DNA of 64,000 bases from Actinosynnema sp040640215. Its GTDB lineage: Bacteria > Actinomycetota > Actinomycetes > Mycobacteriales > Pseudonocardiaceae. The translations under genes and the position numbers were made by a program. The notes below the pieces were generated by a model. The model did no database searches. It was not told where the DNA came from and worked only from the letters and a program-made list of their open reading frames with translations. The stretch covers positions 62,001 to 126,000 of the forward strand of contig NZ_JBFABG010000006.1 of the NCBI RefSeq assembly GCF_040640215.1, read 5' to 3'. This document shows, in pieces, positions 1-7,817 of the stretch; position 1 is the first letter of the stretch, and each line of letters begins with the position of its first letter.

Positions 1-74
1 GAGACCCCGGCCCCGGTTGCGGCCGGTGAGCCGCCGACGGGCGGCCTGAACACGTCCGCCGGGGCCTCCCGGAC

Positions 75-1151
75 CTAGCGCTTGACCAGCTCGGCCACGC
101 GGTCCAGCGGCAGGCCGGGCGAGCGCCGCCCGTCGCGGCCGGTCATGTCGCGGCCCGCCACCAGGGCGTTGAGCACCGCCTCCTCCGTCGCGTACACCAC
201 GGCCGCGAAGAAGTCGTCCAGCCGGCTCCACGGGAGGTGGCGCACCTGGTCGTAGCCCAGCTCCCCCTCCGAGAACGCGGACGGGGTCATCGACCCGCCG
301 TTGCCCGTGGAGAACGCCAGGAAGATGTCACCGGAGAAGTGCGACCCGGTGGTGCCGGTCCGGGCCAGCCCCAGCGGCACGCGGCGGGCCAGCGCGGCGC
401 ACTGGCCCGGCAGCAGCGGCGCGTCGGTGGCGACCACGACGATCACCGACCCCGCGCCGGGCGGGTTCTTCCAGTCGCCGTCCTCGATCGGGTTGTCGTC
501 GGTCAGCGCCTCCCCCACCGGCACGCCGGCCACCACCAGCTCGCGCCGGCCGCCGAAGTTGGCCTGGAGGAACACGCCCACGGTGTAGGTTTCCCGCTCG
601 TACCGGACCACCCGCGACGACGTGCCGTTGCCGCCCTTGAAGGCGTAGCAGTTCATGCCCGTGCCGCCGCCGAGCGACCCCTCGGCCACCGGCCCCGGCC
701 GGGCGTCCTCGATCGCGGCCACCGCGTGCTCGGGCCGCACGTGGGGGCCGTTGATGTCGTTGAGGTAGCCGTCCCAGGTCTCCGCGACGACCGGCAGCAG
801 CCACTGGGCGGCGACCTCGGGGTGCTCGCGGGCGACCCAGTCGACGACGCCCCGGTGGCACGGGCCGACCGCGTGCGTGTTGGTGATCAGCACCGGCATC
901 CGCAACTGCCCGGCTTCGCTGATCATCGTCGTGCCGGTCATCTCGCCGTTGCCGTTGAGCGAGTACCACCCCGCCGTGCACGGCACGTCGACCCCCGACC
1001 GGCCGCGCGGCAGGACGGCGGTCACGCCCGTGCGCACCGCGTCCCCCTCGACCAGGGTGGTGTAGCCGACCTCCACGCCGGGCACGTCGGTGATCGCGTT
1101 GAGCGGCCCGGTGTCGCCGAGCAGTCGGATTCCGAGGTCACGTGCGCGCAT
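75..1151 (-). CDS. P1 family peptidase (DmpA/BapA-type aminopeptidase/amidase)
   Basis: A 358-aa protein of the P1/DmpA family, cytoplasmic enzymes that release N-terminal D-, L- or beta-amino acids from small peptides and amides. The opening NAITDVPGVEVG (residues 19-30) is typical. The stretch GAGSVIVVVATDAPL (233-247) holds the expected self-cleavage site and nucleophile, Ser235. Family members mature by cutting just before this serine. Length is normal. The ATG follows directly on the TGA of the upstream TetR gene with no gap, so the two are probably one transcript. A divergent APC permease sits beyond the regulator, so import and hydrolysis of an amino-acid derivative is a reasonable guess. 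The substrate is unknown. Confidence 0.9.
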   Translation of the reverse strand: MRARDLGIRLLGDTGPLNAITDVPGVEVGYTTLVEGDAVRTGVTAVLPRGRSGVDVPCTAGWYSLNGNGEMTGTTMISEAGQLRMPVLITNTHAVGPCHRGVVDWVAREHPEVAAQWLLPVVAETWDGYLNDINGPHVRPEHAVAAIEDARPGPVAEGSLGGGTGMNCYAFKGGNGTSSRVVRYERETYTVGVFLQANFGGRRELVVAGVPVGEALTDDNPIEDGDWKNPPGAGSVIVVVATDAPLLPGQCAALARRVPLGLARTGTTGSHFSGDIFLAFSTGNGGSMTPSAFSEGELGYDQVRHLPWSRLDDFFAAVVYATEEAVLNALVAGRDMTGRDGRRSPGLPLDRVAELVKR

Positions 1152-1757
1152 TCACGCCTCCAGTTCGCATCGGGTGGTGTCGGCCGCGTACGCGAGCAGG
1201 ATCGCTTCGGCCTGGGGGACGGTGAACGTGGGCACGGCCTGCGTGATGTGCAGGCCCAGCCCGTCTTCCAGCGACACCAGGGCGCGCGCGATGGTCGTCG
1301 CGTCCCGGGTCAGGTCGAACACCCCGATGGCCGCGCCGGCCTCCAGGACGGAGGTGTACAGCGCGACCTGGCGTTCGCACAGCCGGATGTGCTGCGCGGC
1401 GTAGGCCGGGTCGCGCCGGGCGTACGCGCCGAGCTCGTAGATCAGCGCGCACAGCTCGTCGTCCTGCCCGGTGGGCAGGCCCGCGCGGATCGTCACGGTG
1501 AGCCGGCGGCGCGGGTCGACCTCGCGGCGGGCGGCGTTCTCCCGGTCCACGCAGAACCGCTCGATCGCCTCGCGCTGCACCTCGTAGAGCAGGTCGCCCA
1601 GGGTCGGGAAGTAGTACAGCACCGACCCGGTCGACATGGCGGCCTGGTCGGCGACGTCGCGCAACCTCAGGTCGAGCAGGCCGCGGTCAAGGAGGGCCTG
1701 GCGCGCGGCGGCGACCAGCTCGCCGCGCTTCTCGTGGGCCCGGCTGGGTCTCGGCAT
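1152..1757 (-). CDS. TetR family transcriptional regulator
   Basis: A 201-aa TetR-type repressor. The N-terminal helix-turn-helix runs over about residues 10-55 and includes the typical MSTGSVLYYFPTLGDLLYE segment. The rest is an all-helical ligand-binding domain. I chose the ATG at 1757 because the product then starts a few residues before the DNA-binding domain; the open frame extends further upstream but that part is not TetR-like. It lies between the P1 peptidase (downstream, zero gap) and a divergent permease. Two inverted repeats in the 137-base divergent region (1765-1787 and 1850-1876) are the likely operators, which predicts autoregulation and control of the permease. The ligand is unknown. 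Confidence 0.9.
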   Translation of the reverse strand: MPRPSRAHEKRGELVAAARQALLDRGLLDLRLRDVADQAAMSTGSVLYYFPTLGDLLYEVQREAIERFCVDRENAARREVDPRRRLTVTIRAGLPTGQDDELCALIYELGAYARRDPAYAAQHIRLCERQVALYTSVLEAGAAIGVFDLTRDATTIARALVSLEDGLGLHITQAVPTFTVPQAEAILLAYAADTTRCELEA

Positions 1758-1764
1758 GACCCGA

Positions 1765-1787
1765 TTCTTCGGGTGATCTTCGAAGAA
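1765..1787. promoter_or_regulatory. Inverted repeat just upstream of the tetR start
   Basis: TTCTTCG (1765-1771) and CGAAGAA (1781-1787) form perfect 7-bp arms around a 9-base spacer. A CTTCGAAG palindrome (1778-1785) lies inside the right half. The site begins 8 bases upstream of the tetR ATG, where binding would block tetR expression. The outer TTCTT/AAGAA pattern resembles the larger repeat at 1850-1876, so it may be a second, weaker operator of the same TetR protein. Confidence 0.45.
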
Positions 1788-1831
1788 CGCAAGCCCGGCG
1801 CACGGAAGTGTCCTCGAATCCTGGCTTGCTA

Positions 1832-1876
1832 TTGACTCGGCCCGGTTCGAGTTCTTTGATGACCAGTCAAAGAACT
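1832..1876 (+). promoter_or_regulatory. Permease promoter overlapped by a perfect inverted-repeat operator
   Basis: A perfect inverted repeat, AGTTCTTTGA (1850-1859) and TCAAAGAACT (1867-1876), flanks a 7-base spacer. A candidate promoter is TTGACT (-35, 1832-1837), 17 bases, then TTTGAT (-10, 1855-1860). The operator covers the -10 box and the probable start of transcription, the usual layout for TetR repression. The permease ribosome binding site GAGGAG lies at 1883-1888. Confidence 0.65.
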
Positions 1877-1894
1877 GGGACCGAGGAGACCGCC

Positions 1895-3307
1895 ATGCCG
1901 GATCCATCGTCGTCACCCGCACCACCGTCGGACCACCGCCCGACACCGGCCCTGCGCCGGGGCTTGAAGGTGCTCGGCACCCTGCTGATCACGCTGTCCG
2001 CGATCTCCCCCGCCTCCTCGGTCTTCATCATCGCGCCGGGTGTCGTGGCGCAGGCCGGCAGCGGCGCGTTCTGGAGCTTCGCGATCGCCGCCGTGGTGGG
2101 CGTGTTCATGGCGTTCGTCTACGCCGAGCTCGCGTCCGCCTACCCGCTCAGCGGCGGCGAGTACGCGATCGTCGGCCGCACGCTGGGCAAACTGCCCGGT
2201 TTCGTCACGCTCGGCCTGCTCATGGTCACCCAGTTGCTGATCATCGCGGTCATCGCGCTGGGCGTCGGCACCTACCTGGAGGTGCTGATCCCCGGCCTGC
2301 CCGGACCGCTGGTGGCCGCCGTGACCACGGCGGGCGCGACCGTGCTGGCCGTGTTCGACGTGAAGCTCAACGCCTGGATCACCGGCGTGTTCCTGGTGAT
2401 CGAGATGGTCGCGCTGGCCGTGGTGAGCGCGCTGGGCCTGTTCGACCCGGCCCGCCCGCTGGGCGAGCTGCTGACCAACCCCGTCGCCGCGTCCGACGGC
2501 GTGGTCGGGCCGGCGGCCATCGGCCTGATCACCGCCGCCGCCGCCGTGGCGATCTTCTCCTACAACGGGTACGGCTCGGCGGTGTACTTCGGCGAGGAGA
2601 CCTCGAACGCGAGTCGCGGCATCGCCCGCGCCATCCTGTGGGCGCTGGCGATCACCGTGGCCTCCGAGCTGATCCCGGTCACCGCCGTGCTGATGGGCGC
2701 GCCGTCGCTGGAGGAGCTCTTCGCCGCCGAGAACATGATGAGCTACTTCGTCACCGCCCAGGCCGGGTCGACGGTGAACACCGTCATCAGCCTCGCGGTC
2801 GCGCTGGCCATCCTCAACGCCGTGCTGGCGATCATCCTGATCACCTCCCGGATGGTGTTCAGCACCGGCCGCGACGCGGCCTGGCCGGGCAACATCAGCC
2901 GCAACCTGGCCGCCATCCACCCGCGCACCGGCACGCCGTGGATCGCGACCCTGACCACCGGCGCGTTCGCCACGGTGTTGTGCTTCGCGGACAAGGACTT
3001 CCTGCTCGTCGTCACCGCGACGTCGATCGTGGCGGTGTACGCGGCCCTGTGCCTGGCGGCCCTCAACGGGCGGCGCAACGGGAGCACCGCGCACGCCGCG
3101 TACCGGATGCCGCTGTTCCCGGTGGCACCCGTGCTGGCGCTGGCGGCGCTGGCGTTCGTGGTGTGGCAGAACGCGATGGACCCGGCGATCGGCCGGCCGA
3201 GCCTGCTCATCACGGCGGGCATCGCGGTGGTGTCCGCGCTGTACTACCTGCTGGTGCTGCGCCGGCGCGGCGCGTGGGAGCTGCGGGGCCCCGAAGCCGA
3301 GGACTGA
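1895..3307 (+). CDS. APC superfamily amino acid/amine permease
   Basis: A 470-aa polytopic membrane protein of the APC superfamily with about 12 hydrophobic segments. Helix 1 has the typical small-residue unwound stretch (ISPASSVFIIAPG). It should import an amino acid, amine or related compound across the cytoplasmic membrane, driven by an ion gradient. I chose the ATG at 1895 because GAGGAG lies 6 bases upstream; an in-frame start at 1808 would place the operator inside the gene. It is divergent from the TetR/peptidase pair and shares their operator region, so the three probably form one substrate-induced unit. Substrate specificity cannot be read from the sequence. Confidence 0.9.
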   Translation: MPDPSSSPAPPSDHRPTPALRRGLKVLGTLLITLSAISPASSVFIIAPGVVAQAGSGAFWSFAIAAVVGVFMAFVYAELASAYPLSGGEYAIVGRTLGKLPGFVTLGLLMVTQLLIIAVIALGVGTYLEVLIPGLPGPLVAAVTTAGATVLAVFDVKLNAWITGVFLVIEMVALAVVSALGLFDPARPLGELLTNPVAASDGVVGPAAIGLITAAAAVAIFSYNGYGSAVYFGEETSNASRGIARAILWALAITVASELIPVTAVLMGAPSLEELFAAENMMSYFVTAQAGSTVNTVISLAVALAILNAVLAIILITSRMVFSTGRDAAWPGNISRNLAAIHPRTGTPWIATLTTGAFATVLCFADKDFLLVVTATSIVAVYAALCLAALNGRRNGSTAHAAYRMPLFPVAPVLALAALAFVVWQNAMDPAIGRPSLLITAGIAVVSALYYLLVLRRRGAWELRGPEAED

Positions 3308-3543
3308 CCCGCTCCCCCGCCGCCGGGGAGGCCGGTCCCACCCCCGGCCGGGCCGCCCGGGTCCGCGCACCCGGGCGGTCGCGCGGACCCGGGGCACGGC
3401 GTCCACACAGGACGCCGCCCCGGAATCCCCCGGCGACCCCGAACGCGGTCGGATTCCGAACAGGTGGGAATGCGCCGTCCCGAGGACAACGCGCGATCCG
3501 CGCCGATAAGGTCGCACCCCTCGCTGTCGAGGGAGGTCCGACG

Positions 3544-4347
3544 ATGGAACGTCCGACGTGGGCGGGTACCGAGATCGACCTCCAGCGGCCGAGCGCGGCG
3601 CGGGTGTACGACGTGCACCTGGGCGGCTCGCACAACTTCCAGGCCGACCGGGACGTCGCCCGGCGGATCACCGACGCGATGCCCGAGCTGCCCGCGATCC
3701 TGCGGGCCAACCGGAACTTCCTGCGCCGGGCGGTGCGGCACCTGGTCGCGGACGGGGTCACCCAGTTCCTCGACCTCGGGTCCGGCATCCCCACCGCCGG
3801 CACCGTGCACGAGGTCGCGTGGCGGGCGGACCCGGCGTGCCGGGTGGTCTACGTCGACACCGACGCGGTGGCCGTCGCGCACAGCCGGGCGCTGGTGGCC
3901 GGCGCGGACCGGGCCGCCGCCGTGCACGCCGACCTGCGCCGGCCCGACGACGTGCTGAACGCGCCGGAAACGGTGCGGCTGCTGGACTTCACCCGGCCGG
4001 TCGCGGTGCTGATGGTCGCGGTGCTGCCCTTCGTGCCCGACGAGGACGACCCGGCCGGGCTCATCCGGCGGTACCTGGGGCCGGCCGCGCCGGGCAGCCG
4101 GCTGGTCGTGTCGCACGCCACCCAGGAGGGGTCGGAGGAGCACTACGCGGAGGCGACCGACCACTTCCGGCGCTGCGTCGGCGAGTTCGCCGTGCGCACC
4201 CGCGCCGAGGTGGCGGGCCTGTTCGGCGATCTGACGCTGGTCGACCCCGGCGTGGTCTACCTGACCGAGTGGCGGCCCGACCCGGGCGAGGAGGACGCCG
4301 ACCCGCGCCGCACGTCGACGTTCGCGGCCGTCGGGCGCAAGGGCTGA
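3544..4347 (+). CDS. SAM-dependent methyltransferase, DUF574/Methyltransf_19 type
   Basis: A 267-aa cytoplasmic protein of the actinomycete DUF574 methyltransferase family. The SAM-binding glycine motif FLDLGSGIPTAG lies near residues 75-86, followed by the acidic end of strand 2 (VVYVDTDAVAVAHS). The N-terminal RVYDVHLGGSHNF is a family hallmark. The ATG has GGGAGG about 7 bases upstream. Actinomycete genomes often hold many paralogues with unknown acceptors, sometimes in specialised metabolism. No biosynthetic partner is adjacent here, so the acceptor is unknown. Confidence 0.87.
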   Translation: MERPTWAGTEIDLQRPSAARVYDVHLGGSHNFQADRDVARRITDAMPELPAILRANRNFLRRAVRHLVADGVTQFLDLGSGIPTAGTVHEVAWRADPACRVVYVDTDAVAVAHSRALVAGADRAAAVHADLRRPDDVLNAPETVRLLDFTRPVAVLMVAVLPFVPDEDDPAGLIRRYLGPAAPGSRLVVSHATQEGSEEHYAEATDHFRRCVGEFAVRTRAEVAGLFGDLTLVDPGVVYLTEWRPDPGEEDADPRRTSTFAAVGRKG

Positions 4348-4452
4348 GCCCACCTGCTCCAGGTGCCGCAGGTCCGCGTCCACCACCGGCGAGCACGAGT
4401 GAGGCGCGAGAGACATTTCCCCCACCCCGGGACCACGCCTAACGTCGACGGC

Positions 4453-5049
4453 ATGAAGATTCTGCTCATCGGGGCCTCCGGCACGCTCGGCGCGGCCGTC
4501 CACCGGACGCTCGCCGGACGCGGTCACGAGGTCGTCACCGCCGGCCGGGGGTCGGGCGACCTGCGCGTCGACATCACCGACCCGGACCGGATCGCCGAGC
4601 TCTACGACCGGGCCGGGCGGGTGGACGCGGTGGTCAGCGCGGCCGGCTCGGTGCCGTTCAAGCCCTTCGCCGACCTGACCGCCGACGACTACCGCGCCGG
4701 GTTCGAGGGCAAGGTGCTCAGCCAGGTGGAACTCGTCCGCCAGGGTGTCTCCCGGATCGCCGAGCGCGGGTCGTTCACCCTGATCACGGGCGTGCTGGCG
4801 CGCGAGCCCATCGTCACCGGCAGCGCGGCGTCCCTGGTCAACGGTGCCGTGGAGGCGTTCGTCCGGGCCGCCGCGATCGAGATCGCACCGCAGCGGGTCA
4901 ACGCCGTGAGCCCCACCGTGGTCACCGAGAGCCTGCCCGACTACGGCCCGTTCTTCCCCGGGATGCCGCCGGTCGACGCCGCCGACGTGGCCCAGGCCTA
5001 CGTGCGGTCCGTGGAGGGCGCGCAGACCGGTCAGGTCTTCATCCCCTGA
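4453..5049 (+). CDS. Short-chain dehydrogenase/reductase family protein
   Basis: A 198-aa SDR-fold protein. The start MKILLIGASGTLGAAV contains the GxxGxxG dinucleotide-binding motif (residues 7-13). It is short, and the usual YxxxK pair is replaced: the region after LITGVLAREP reads SAASLVNGAVEAF, with no catalytic Tyr/Lys. It may therefore be an atypical SDR of the small type that binds NADP but uses different chemistry. The ATG at 4453 gives the correct N-terminus; no strong ribosome binding site is seen. It converges on the XRE-ImmA gene with a 25-base gap. Confidence 0.8.
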   Translation: MKILLIGASGTLGAAVHRTLAGRGHEVVTAGRGSGDLRVDITDPDRIAELYDRAGRVDAVVSAAGSVPFKPFADLTADDYRAGFEGKVLSQVELVRQGVSRIAERGSFTLITGVLAREPIVTGSAASLVNGAVEAFVRAAAIEIAPQRVNAVSPTVVTESLPDYGPFFPGMPPVDAADVAQAYVRSVEGAQTGQVFIP

Positions 5050-5074
5050 CCGGGCGGTGCGCGGCCCGGCGGGG

Positions 5075-6223
5075 TCAGCCGCCGTTCAGGATGGACACCA
5101 CCCGGGTCCCGGCCCGGGTGGTGTCCGCCGCGTGCGGCGTGCGGGCGGTGACCGTGCGGAACAGGTCGGCCGGCACGCGGCACTGCTCGACCAGCGCCCC
5201 GGCCCCGATCCCCTCCGACGCCAGCAGCTCGACCGCGCGCGGCAGCAGCGACGGTTGCTCCATCACCGTCACCAGGCCGGGCTCGCCGCGCCGCCACCCC
5301 CGCGCGGAGACGGTCGCCATGGCGTTGCGGTACGACACGTCGCCCAGCCGGCCCAGCCACCGCGCCCGGTACAGCAGCGCCTGAATACTCACGCCCCACT
5401 GCTCCTTGAGCCGGGCGAGCGTCGGCCACACCGCGCCGCCCATGCTCGCGGGCAGCAGGTCGCGGACCTGGTCGGCCGGCATCAGCAGCTCGGCGGCGAA
5501 CCGGTGCGCCTGGTCCTCCACGCCCCGGACGCCCGGCTCGGCGTCGCCGTGCATCACCAGGTGCCCGAGCTCGTGCGCCACGTCGAACCGCTGCCGGTAG
5601 TAGTCGCGCTTGACCGGGTTGAGCACGACCACCGGCCGCAACCGGCTGTCGAACGAGTACGCGTCCACCGAGGCCGCCCCCGGCGGGCTGAACACGACCA
5701 GCACGCCGTGGTTCTCCAGCAGCCGCACCAGGTGACCCGCCGGGCCCGGCCCGATCCCCCACCGCTCGCGCACCAGCCGCGCGGCCCGCTCCGGGCCGTC
5801 GTCCGGGTCGTCCGCCGCGACCGGCAGGCACGGCACGTCCGGCTCGGGGAACTCGACGTGCCGCTCCAGGCTCGCCGCCACGTCCACCGCCACCTGCCCG
5901 TAGGCGAACGCCTGGTCGCGGGCGAGCTGGCTGGTCGACCGCAGCGACCGGAAGTGCGGAGTGGCGCTCACGGCGGCCACGTCGTCGGCGCGCACGGCGA
6001 AGAAACCGGGCTCCACGGCCAGGCTCAGCGCCAACTGCGCGACGGTCGCGGCGGTGGGCCGCTTCGCGCCCGACTCCCAGGCCGCCACGGCGGTCGGGCT
6101 CTTGTCCACCCGGCCCGCGAGGTCGCTCTTGCGCAGGCCGGCCAGCCTGCGGGCGAGGGTGAGCCGCGAGCCGTCGAACAGCGGGGCGACGTCGGCCGCC
6201 CGCACCGGAGAGCGAGGGTTCAC
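5075..6223 (-). CDS. XRE-family HTH regulator fused to an ImmA/IrrE metallopeptidase
   Basis: A 382-aa two-domain protein. Residues about 18-75 form a Cro/cI-type helix-turn-helix (LAGRVDKSPTAVAAWESG). Residues about 145-290 form an ImmA/IrrE (COG2856) zinc-peptidase domain with HELGH at 217-221. Characterised relatives cleave phage or stress repressors after a signal, and the Xre-COG2856 arrangement has also been proposed as a toxin-antitoxin-like module. The start is GTG at 6223, overlapping the upstream gene's TGA in a 4-base GTGA junction, so the two are translationally coupled. The C-terminal 90 residues have no motif I recognise. Confidence 0.88.
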   Translation of the reverse strand: MNPRSPVRAADVAPLFDGSRLTLARRLAGLRKSDLAGRVDKSPTAVAAWESGAKRPTAATVAQLALSLAVEPGFFAVRADDVAAVSATPHFRSLRSTSQLARDQAFAYGQVAVDVAASLERHVEFPEPDVPCLPVAADDPDDGPERAARLVRERWGIGPGPAGHLVRLLENHGVLVVFSPPGAASVDAYSFDSRLRPVVVLNPVKRDYYRQRFDVAHELGHLVMHGDAEPGVRGVEDQAHRFAAELLMPADQVRDLLPASMGGAVWPTLARLKEQWGVSIQALLYRARWLGRLGDVSYRNAMATVSARGWRRGEPGLVTVMEQPSLLPRAVELLASEGIGAGALVEQCRVPADLFRTVTARTPHAADTTRAGTRVVSILNGG

Positions 6224-7002
6224 CGCTCACCGGCGGCGAGACCGCCCCGACCACGCAGGCGGACGGGGGCGTCCGGGGCCGGGTCGGCCGCCGGGTCGGC
6301 CGCAGTGGGTGGCGGGGTCGCGGCGGCCCGCCGGTCCGCCGCCGGTGCGCCCAGCACGTCCACCCGCCACGCCCACGCCGGACCGCCGCCCGCGTTGAGC
6401 CGGGCGCGGCCCAGGATGAGCTCGGCGCGCCGGCTGACCGGGTCGAGGCTGTGCGCGACGACGTAGGTGTCGAGGTCGAGCACCTGGGAGGTGAGCGCGA
6501 ACAGGCCGCCGACCCCTTCCTCGGCGGAGTGCTCGAACAGCGACGCCTGCGCCGGGTGCGCTTCGCGTTGCAGGGCGACGCGCTGCTTGGTGCTGCTGCG
6601 GCGGGCCCACGCCAGCGCGCCCAGCTTGCCGTACTCGCCCGCGGCGAGCAGGAACCGCCGGTGGCCGACCGCCCAGCCGGGGCTGTTGTTCAGGTTCGAG
6701 CGCTGCACCACGCCCGGCGCGACGCGCGGCATCGAGTCGATGTCCTTGCCGGACAGGCGGGCGTACAGCTCGTCCAGACCCGAGTCGGCGTCCGGCGCGG
6801 CGTAGCGCTCGCAGTGGAAGACGCGGTCCAGCCGGTTGCGGAACAGGGTGAAGCGGGTGTTGCCCAACCAGGCCGCGTCGTGGCCGTCTGCCTCGGAGAA
6901 GTCCTCCAGCGCCCGCGTGATCGCCGACTGGTACGCCCAGCGCAGGCCGTCCAGCACGCCGGCCGAGCCGAACTCCGCGAGGACTTCCCGCTGTTCCGTC
7001 AT
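6220..7002 (-). CDS. Protein of unknown function coupled to the XRE-ImmA gene
   Basis: A 260-aa protein that I do not recognise. It has a folded-looking body (residues about 1-210) rich in aromatic and charged residues, with segments such as NTRFTLFRNRLDRVFHCERY and WAVGHRRFLLAAGEYGKLG. A Pro/Ala-rich tail follows. There is no signal peptide or membrane segment. The ATG at 7002 fits the start of the conserved-looking body. The gene ends in a 4-base overlap with the XRE-ImmA gene, which strongly suggests a common job: the client, toxin or sensor that the peptidase-regulator controls. That function is inference from position only. Confidence 0.75.
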   Translation of the reverse strand: MTEQREVLAEFGSAGVLDGLRWAYQSAITRALEDFSEADGHDAAWLGNTRFTLFRNRLDRVFHCERYAAPDADSGLDELYARLSGKDIDSMPRVAPGVVQRSNLNNSPGWAVGHRRFLLAAGEYGKLGALAWARRSSTKQRVALQREAHPAQASLFEHSAEEGVGGLFALTSQVLDLDTYVVAHSLDPVSRRAELILGRARLNAGGGPAWAWRVDVLGAPAADRRAAATPPPTAADPAADPAPDAPVRLRGRGGLAAGER

Positions 7003-7154
7003 GACGTCCAACCTACCTCGCGACCAGTAGATCGTGCGTGGAAATGAACCGGCGTGTCGCACACCGCCGACCCGTCGCGCCCGGCAAGCGCCGGGAGTCC
7101 TCGGCGCTGCCGGCCCATGGCGGGAGCCCGAAGCGGCGAGCCGAACACCTCGGG

Positions 7155-7190
7155 TTGCCAATTAGTCGTATACGTCTATAGAGTGCGACC
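7155..7190 (+). promoter_or_regulatory. Promoter and palindrome upstream of padR
   Basis: A possible promoter is TTGCCA (-35, 7155-7160), 16 bases, then TATAGA (-10, 7177-7182). The -10 ends 8 bases before the GTG at 7191 and no ribosome binding site is visible, so the transcript may be leaderless. Between the boxes is the palindrome CGTATACG (7167-7174), extended to an imperfect 16-base dyad (7163-7178). It is a good candidate for PadR autoregulation. Confidence 0.45.
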
Positions 7191-7817
7191 GTGCCCTTGG
7201 ACGCCACCCGCAACAGCCTGGTCCTGCCGTTGCTCGGCCTGCTGGTCGAGCACCCCGCGCACGCCTACGACCTCACCACCCGCCTGCACGAGCGCTACCA
7301 GCGCGGCACGACCCGCAGCACCGTCACCACGTTGCTGAAAACCTTGGAACGCAACGGACTCGTCGCCGCCCGCGCCCCGGAGCAGGTCGGCAACCGGCCG
7401 CCGCGCACGGTCTACGAGCCGACCGCCGCCGGCCTCGCCGACTTCCGCGCCAAGGTCGAGTCCGGGCTGGTGGACTCGCCCGCCGCGTCGGTCGACTTCA
7501 CCCTGGCCGTCGCCTACGTCGCGATCCTGCCCGCCGACCGCGCCGCCACCATCCTGGAGGACCGCGCCACCCGGCTCGACGGTGAGCTGGACGCCCTGCG
7601 GCTGCCGCCGGACGTGCGCGAGGCGCACATGCTCGAAGTCGCCTACTGGCGCTCGGTCGTCACCGCCGAGATCACCTGGACCCGCGCCACCGCCCAACGA
7701 ATCCGCGCCGGCGAGCTCGACTGGCCCGACGCCGGACAGCCCCACCCCAACCAACAGAACACCAGCCGGCAGAACACCGAATGCCCCGACCACCGTCCGG
7801 AAAGGACCGACCCGTGA
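7191..7817 (+). CDS. PadR family transcriptional regulator
   Basis: A 208-aa PadR-like repressor. The N-terminal winged helix (residues about 8-85) shows LVLPLLGLLVEHPAHAYDL and then the recognition part STVTTLLKTLERNGLV. A helical dimerisation domain rich in Arg/Glu follows. The start is GTG at 7191 with a -10-like TATAGA 8 bases upstream, consistent with a leaderless mRNA. The gene overlaps the following hydrolase gene by 4 bases (GTGA), so the hydrolase is probably made together with its regulator. A palindrome inside the promoter is the likely operator. The effector is unknown. Confidence 0.88.
   Translation: MPLDATRNSLVLPLLGLLVEHPAHAYDLTTRLHERYQRGTTRSTVTTLLKTLERNGLVAARAPEQVGNRPPRTVYEPTAAGLADFRAKVESGLVDSPAASVDFTLAVAYVAILPADRAATILEDRATRLDGELDALRLPPDVREAHMLEVAYWRSVVTAEITWTRATAQRIRAGELDWPDAGQPHPNQQNTSRQNTECPDHRPERTDP

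Noticed and set aside
1..74. GC-rich inverted segments (CCCCGG/CCGGGG) at the left edge
   Set aside because: Could be a terminator for the P1 peptidase gene, but arms are short and imperfect and the region is cut by the window edge.
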